NCBI GenBank assembly: GCA_943371025.1
Contig: CALRTC020000005.1
Span: 124,001-188,000 of the forward strand
Direction: 5' to 3'
Length of the DNA: 64,000 bases
Source of the DNA: Niveispirillum sp943371025
GTDB taxonomy: Bacteria; Pseudomonadota; Alphaproteobacteria; Azospirillales; Azospirillaceae
Shown here: piece by piece, positions 60,303 to 64,000 of the stretch
How the letters are laid out: each line of letters begins with the position of its first letter
Numbering within the stretch: position 1 is the first letter of the stretch
The notes under the pieces: model-generated
What the model was told of the DNA's origin: nothing
What the model saw: the letters and a program-made list of their open reading frames with translations, nothing else
The model's database searches: none
Position numbers and translations under genes: made by a program

Positions 60303-63300
60303 GCCGGCATTGGCATGTCACGGGCGCGCGGGCCGGATTGGCCCCCCCCATCGCCCCCACCCCGCCCGGCCAGAACAGGTTGGACTGGCGGCTGGGCCGC
60401 TGGGCGCAATTCCGGGCGGAGATGCTGGCCCGGCTGCATACAGTGGAGGTGCCGTCCGCGGATGCGGACCGCGGCACCTGGCAACCCTATGCCGACCTGC
60501 CCGCCGATCCGTCGGCCGACTGGGTGTCGGCCCTGGTCGATGCCTGGGCGGAGGTCGGGGACATCCTGTCCTTCTACCAGGAACAGCTGCTGAATGACGG
60601 GTTCCTGCGCACGGCGCGCGATCCGGCGTCGCTGGACATGCTGCTGGGCACCGTGGGGGCCCGTCGCGGCGGGGCGGTTGCCACCCCCGGTACCGCCATC
60701 CTGGACCCCGGCTGTGCGGCAACGGCCTGGTTCATCCTGACCATGCATGAAGGGCGGGGCCTGCCCACGCGGGCGCTGCTGCCGGCGGGCAGCGCCATCC
60801 GGCATGTGGATGTGAAGAGCCAGCGCCCCGTCCTGTTCGAAACGGACAATGCCCTGACCGTGCGCAGGGAATGGAACGCGCTGACGGGTTACGTCCCGCC
60901 CCCACCGCCGCCACGCCAGCTACCCGCTGCGGTGCGCGGCCTGCGTCTGACCGGCACCCAGCCGGGTGTGGCGGCGGCGGCGCACCTGCTGATGACGGGA
61001 CAGGGGGCGGACGGCACGCCATTGCGCCTGCTGCGCACGGCCCAGTCCCTGACGGAACTGCGGTCGCTGGGGGTGACGGAACTGGTACTGGCGGCCGATG
61101 CGGCGGAACCGGCCGTCGGACAGCCACGTCTTTATGCGTTCGACCGGCAGGCCGCCATCTTCGGGGCCGACGCGCCGGCGCTGGACAGTCTGCCGCGCCC
61201 GCGCCGTCTGGAACAGGGGATCGCGGCCGGGGGGCTGTTCCTGCTGCCGCCCGACAGTGCCGATCTGCCCGATGCGCCCTGGCACGCCGTGAACCAGGAC
61301 ATTCCCACGGGCCAGTTCACGGCCGTGCAGCCGCTGGACGGTGGCGACGTGCTGCTGTCGACCAGCGATGGGCTGCTGCTGCGGACGCGGCTGGACGCGG
61401 CCTGGACGCCCAGCCGGGGCGGACTGACCCAGCGCGGTTTGCAGATGCTGTGTGATGACGGACAGGGCGGGGTTCTGGCGGGCGGGCCGGCCGGGGCCGC
61501 CTTCCGCAGCGACGATCCGCGCCGGGGCTGGAACTCCCTGGCCGGGGGCTATGTGCTGGATAATTCGGGCAAGCACCCGGCCCCGGCCCGCGCCGCCCTG
61601 CCGGCCGAACAGGTGCGCCGCCTGATGCCGGTCGCCGCCTTTCCCGGGGGGGGCGGAATCATGGCCCTGACCGACAGCGGCCTGTTCCTGCGCCGACAGG
61701 CGGGGGCCTGGCTGAGCGTGCGTCTGACCCGGCTGCTGGCCGGCACGGACAAGGACATGCCGACCCGCTTCGCCGATGCCGTGATGGGGGCCACGGGCCA
61801 TGTCGTGGCCGTCTGCCATGATGGCGGCATTGAACGGCTGGGCGTGAAGGACGCGATCCTGCCGCCCCCGCCTACCGCCGCTGCCGTCCCGGCAACCAAG
61901 ACGAAGCCCCCGGCCCCGGCCAGGAAGCAGGGGCCGTCGCTGCTGCGCCGGGGCCTGATCTGGCTGGGTCATGTGCTGATGCTGCCGGGGCTGGCGGGGC
62001 GGGTGGAACGGCAGGTCGGGCTGGCCGCGCGCGCGCTGTGGCAGTCGACCAGACGCGAGTGGCAGAAGCTGGAGGCCGCGGATGGCCGCCTGTCGGGTCT
62101 GGGGACCCGCAAGCCGCACAGTCTGGTGCCCTTGTCCGACCGCCTGGGGGAGGGGGACCTGCTGGTCGCGACCGACCAGGGCTGTGTGATGTATGATCAA
62201 CTGGACCGGCTGTGGGAAGCGTCGACCGGCCTGCCACGGCGCCCCGGGGACGCCTTGCCGCCCGTGCGTCAGATTATCGGCCTGACGCTGCATGGGGTGC
62301 GCCGGGCCGTCGCCCTGATTGACCCCGCGGAGGATGGCACGGGCGGGGGTGTGTTCCTCTATGACCCGGACAGCCGGTCCTGGACCTGCATCCGCAGCGT
62401 GACGCCAGCCGACGGGCCGGGACTGCTGGGCGCATCGGCATCGGGTTGGCTGGCCTTCGCCCAGACGCCGACGCCGGTGGCCGAATGGCCGGGCTTCGCG
62501 CTGGGCGGGCCGGCCCCCCCCGACATGGAGGCCGATGGGCAGCCTGTGCTGGACCTGGATGCGCCAGGTCTGGCCCTGGCACCCGGCAGCTGGCTGGTCC
62601 TGCGCGATCCCGACAGCGGACATATCGCGGCCATGAATGTCATCCGCGCCTATCCTGTACAGGCCAATGCCTTCGCGCGTAATCGCCGTGTGTGCCGCGT
62701 CCTGCTGGAAGTGCCTTCCGGCGTGGATCTGGCCGATTTTCCGCGCCGGACCAGTCTGGCCCTGGCCGCCAGCCGCGAACTGCCGCTGGCGGGCGGGGCG
62801 TTGATGCCGCCACAGCCCGTGGGTCTGACCGACCGGGTTTCCGTGCAGGGGCTGGTCACGGGGCTGGATGACACCAGCAACAGCCCGGATGCCGTGCCCG
62901 TGCGGGAGGTCCCGGGGCCCCGTTCGGCAACGGCAACGCCGCCGGCCGGCCGACAGGTGCTGGCCGCCGTGAAGCCGGTTGTGCTGACGGGGCGGCCGGC
63001 ACGGGTGGCGCCGCTGCTGCTGGGTGGGGTGCAGAGCATCATTCCCGGTGCGTCCACGCGCCCGGCCCGCGCGCTGGCCGGCCATGACCTGCTGGCCCTG
63101 ACCGGCACGCAGGCGGCCCTGTGGGCGCTGGATGCGGCCGGCCTGCTGCTGCGGTCGATCGACCAGGGTGTGACCTGGCAGCCCGACGCGGGCGGCGTGC
63201 CCGCCGGGCCCGCCCCCGCGACCATGGCCGGTTGCGGGGATGTCCTGTGGCTTGCGGGCAAAGGTGGGGTGGCCTGGCGCCGGGATGGCGATGCCGGCTG

Positions 63301-64000
63301 GACGCCCGGCCCCGCGCTGCCGCCCGGCTATGCGCCGGCCTGCCTGCTGCCCGACGGGCAGGGCGGGGCGTGGATCGGCGGCCCCACGGGGTTGCTGTCA
63401 TTGGTCGGGACCACGGGTTGGGCCCGCTGCGGTGGCGGCGACCTGGACCCCGGCGCCTGCGTCACGGCCCTGTCCCTGCTGGCCGATGGTACGCTGGCCG
63501 TGGGCACCGATGGTGACGGCGTCCTGCTGCGGGCACCCGGACAGCCGGGATGGCGTGCCGCCAATGACGGGCTGGGATCGAACCGGATCACGGCGCTGTC
63601 CGGCCAGGGCGACCGACTGCTGGCGGGCACGGCGGACGCAGGCGCATGGCTACGGATCGGGGTCGACGGCGCCTGGCAGCCGGTCGCCACCGGATCAACC
63701 CGGATCGATGCAGCGCTGCTGACCCCATCCTGGCTGGCCGTCGACGGGGAGGCGGGACTGACCCTGTGCGCCGGTCCCACGCTGGACCAGCCGATGGCCA
63801 CCGGCATCGGTCTGCCGGGCGATCTGTCCTGTCTGCTGGCCCCGGCACCGGACCGGCTGCTGACGGCCGGGCGCCTGCGGTGGACGGCGGTACCCGGCGA
63901 GGATCCGCTTCTGTCGCAGCAGGATCTGTTTGATCTGCCGGCAACGGAGGCGGACCTGCTGGACCAGGGGCTGGTCGGACCCCTGATCCGCCGCCTGTTC
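60299..64000 (+). CDS. Afp12-like baseplate protein with two beta-propeller-like insertions, C-terminus beyond window
   Basis: At least 1234 aa and still open at the right edge; Afp12-type proteins are usually about 900-1000. N-terminal signature: TWQPYADLPADPSADWVSAL, VDAWAEVGDILSFYQEQLLN, DGFLRTARDPASLDMLLGTV. Core blocks recur at about 747 (VLDLDAPGLALAPGSWLVLR) and about 830-900 (SLALAASRELPLAGG; VLAAVKPVVLTGRPARVAP). Between them, about 330-700, and again from about 905, are repeats of beta-propeller/sensor type: DVLLSTSDGLLLRTRLDAAW, GGVLAGGPAGAAFRSDDPRR, DGTLAVGTDGDGVLLRAPGQ, DRLLAGTADAGAWL. A Pro/Lys-rich linker with a hydrophobic stretch (GLIWLGHVLMLPGLAG) lies near 520-570. Start overlaps the Afp11-like stop. 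Confidence 0.85.
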   Translation, partial: MSRHWHVTGARAGLAPPIAPTPPGQNRLDWRLGRWAQFRAEMLARLHTVEVPSADADRGTWQPYADLPADPSADWVSALVDAWAEVGDILSFYQEQLLNDGFLRTARDPASLDMLLGTVGARRGGAVATPGTAILDPGCAATAWFILTMHEGRGLPTRALLPAGSAIRHVDVKSQRPVLFETDNALTVRREWNALTGYVPPPPPPRQLPAAVRGLRLTGTQPGVAAAAHLLMTGQGADGTPLRLLRTAQSLTELRSLGVTELVLAADAAEPAVGQPRLYAFDRQAAIFGADAPALDSLPRPRRLEQGIAAGGLFLLPPDSADLPDAPWHAVNQDIPTGQFTAVQPLDGGDVLLSTSDGLLLRTRLDAAWTPSRGGLTQRGLQMLCDDGQGGVLAGGPAGAAFRSDDPRRGWNSLAGGYVLDNSGKHPAPARAALPAEQVRRLMPVAAFPGGGGIMALTDSGLFLRRQAGAWLSVRLTRLLAGTDKDMPTRFADAVMGATGHVVAVCHDGGIERLGVKDAILPPPPTAAAVPATKTKPPAPARKQGPSLLRRGLIWLGHVLMLPGLAGRVERQVGLAARALWQSTRREWQKLEAADGRLSGLGTRKPHSLVPLSDRLGEGDLLVATDQGCVMYDQLDRLWEASTGLPRRPGDALPPVRQIIGLTLHGVRRAVALIDPAEDGTGGGVFLYDPDSRSWTCIRSVTPADGPGLLGASASGWLAFAQTPTPVAEWPGFALGGPAPPDMEADGQPVLDLDAPGLALAPGSWLVLRDPDSGHIAAMNVIRAYPVQANAFARNRRVCRVLLEVPSGVDLADFPRRTSLALAASRELPLAGGALMPPQPVGLTDRVSVQGLVTGLDDTSNSPDAVPVREVPGPRSATATPPAGRQVLAAVKPVVLTGRPARVAPLLLGGVQSIIPGASTRPARALAGHDLLALTGTQAALWALDAAGLLLRSIDQGVTWQPDAGGVPAGPAPATMAGCGDVLWLAGKGGVAWRRDGDAGWTPGPALPPGYAPACLLPDGQGGAWIGGPTGLLSLVGTTGWARCGGGDLDPGACVTALSLLADGTLAVGTDGDGVLLRAPGQPGWRAANDGLGSNRITALSGQGDRLLAGTADAGAWLRIGVDGAWQPVATGSTRIDAALLTPSWLAVDGEAGLTLCAGPTLDQPMATGIGLPGDLSCLLAPAPDRLLTAGRLRWTAVPGEDPLLSQQDLFDLPATEADLLDQGLVGPLIRRLF

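Noticed and set aside
60920..63085. Long minus-strand open frame opposite the Afp12-like gene
   Set aside because: Arg/Gln-rich shadow; the plus-strand frame stays open for all 1234 codons and has baseplate motifs.
45549..64000. Reading the locus as a type VI secretion system or prophage tail
   Set aside because: No TssJLM, TssBC/ClpV set, terminase, capsid or integrase is visible; DUF4157, DUF4255 and the Afp15-like ATPase favour eCIS.

Overview
The window is high-GC DNA with tightly packed genes, many ATGA/GTGA overlaps and long antisense shadow frames. An intact ccoNOQP plus ccoGHIS (fixNOQP/fixGHIS) set, several chemoreceptors, Tat-exported phosphatases and very long RTX proteins suggest a free-living alphaproteobacterium, probably of the Rhodospirillales/Azospirillaceae type. 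The family is inferred from gene content only. No rRNA, tRNA, IS element, integrase or CRISPR array was seen.

Layout. 1-9286: the N-terminal 862 codons of an RTX-tailed subtilase (left edge), an alpha/beta hydrolase, a phosphopantetheinyl transferase, an exported M1 metallopeptidase with a DUF6702 partner, an exported protein of unknown function and a NodB-type polysaccharide deacetylase. 9287-22988: the cbb3 oxidase structural operon ccoNOQP behind a near-perfect FNR/FixK box and closed by a strong terminator, then a 4.8-kb RTX gene with two kinds of long internal repeat, then the oxidase maturation operon ccoGHIS and a small membrane protein. 23164-28182: an HTH protein, an orphan ParB, a GAF protein, an MHS-type MFS transporter and an orphan NarL/FixJ response regulator. 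28230-37109: a BMP-type nucleoside ABC importer (leftward) divergent from a phoX-phoD phosphatase pair (rightward); phoX has a well-formed Pho box spaced correctly from a -10 element. 37149-45390: two chemoreceptors of unusual build (one soluble with reversed domain order, one with a C-terminal PilZ domain), a TPR-glycosyltransferase-FkbM fusion, a LysR regulator and an HPP-family membrane protein.

45549-64000 (continuing past the right edge) is the most striking region: an extracellular contractile injection system (eCIS, Afp/PVC/MAC type) in two divergent operons. The leftward operon carries sheath, tube, a zinc-ribbon protein, a small proline-rich protein, an Afp16-like cap protein (DUF4255), an Afp15-like AAA+ ATPase, a DUF4157 (eCIS core domain) protein with an HELTH motif, and a CIS-tube/Afp7-like protein. 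The rightward operon carries a LysM/tail-X-like protein, the hub, a spike with a hexapeptide repeat, a gp25-like wedge protein, an Afp11-like baseplate protein and the start of an Afp12-like protein. Two structural proteins are greatly enlarged: the sheath by about 300 Ala-rich residues, and the Afp12-like protein by two beta-propeller-like insertions. These suggest a particle with unusual surface decorations.

How parts may work together: low oxygen, through an FNR/FixK-type regulator, would turn on the high-affinity oxidase and probably its copper/assembly factors. Phosphate starvation, through PhoB, would turn on PhoX and perhaps PhoD, which would release nucleosides for the adjacent importer. 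Both RTX proteins need a type I secretion system, which is not in this window.
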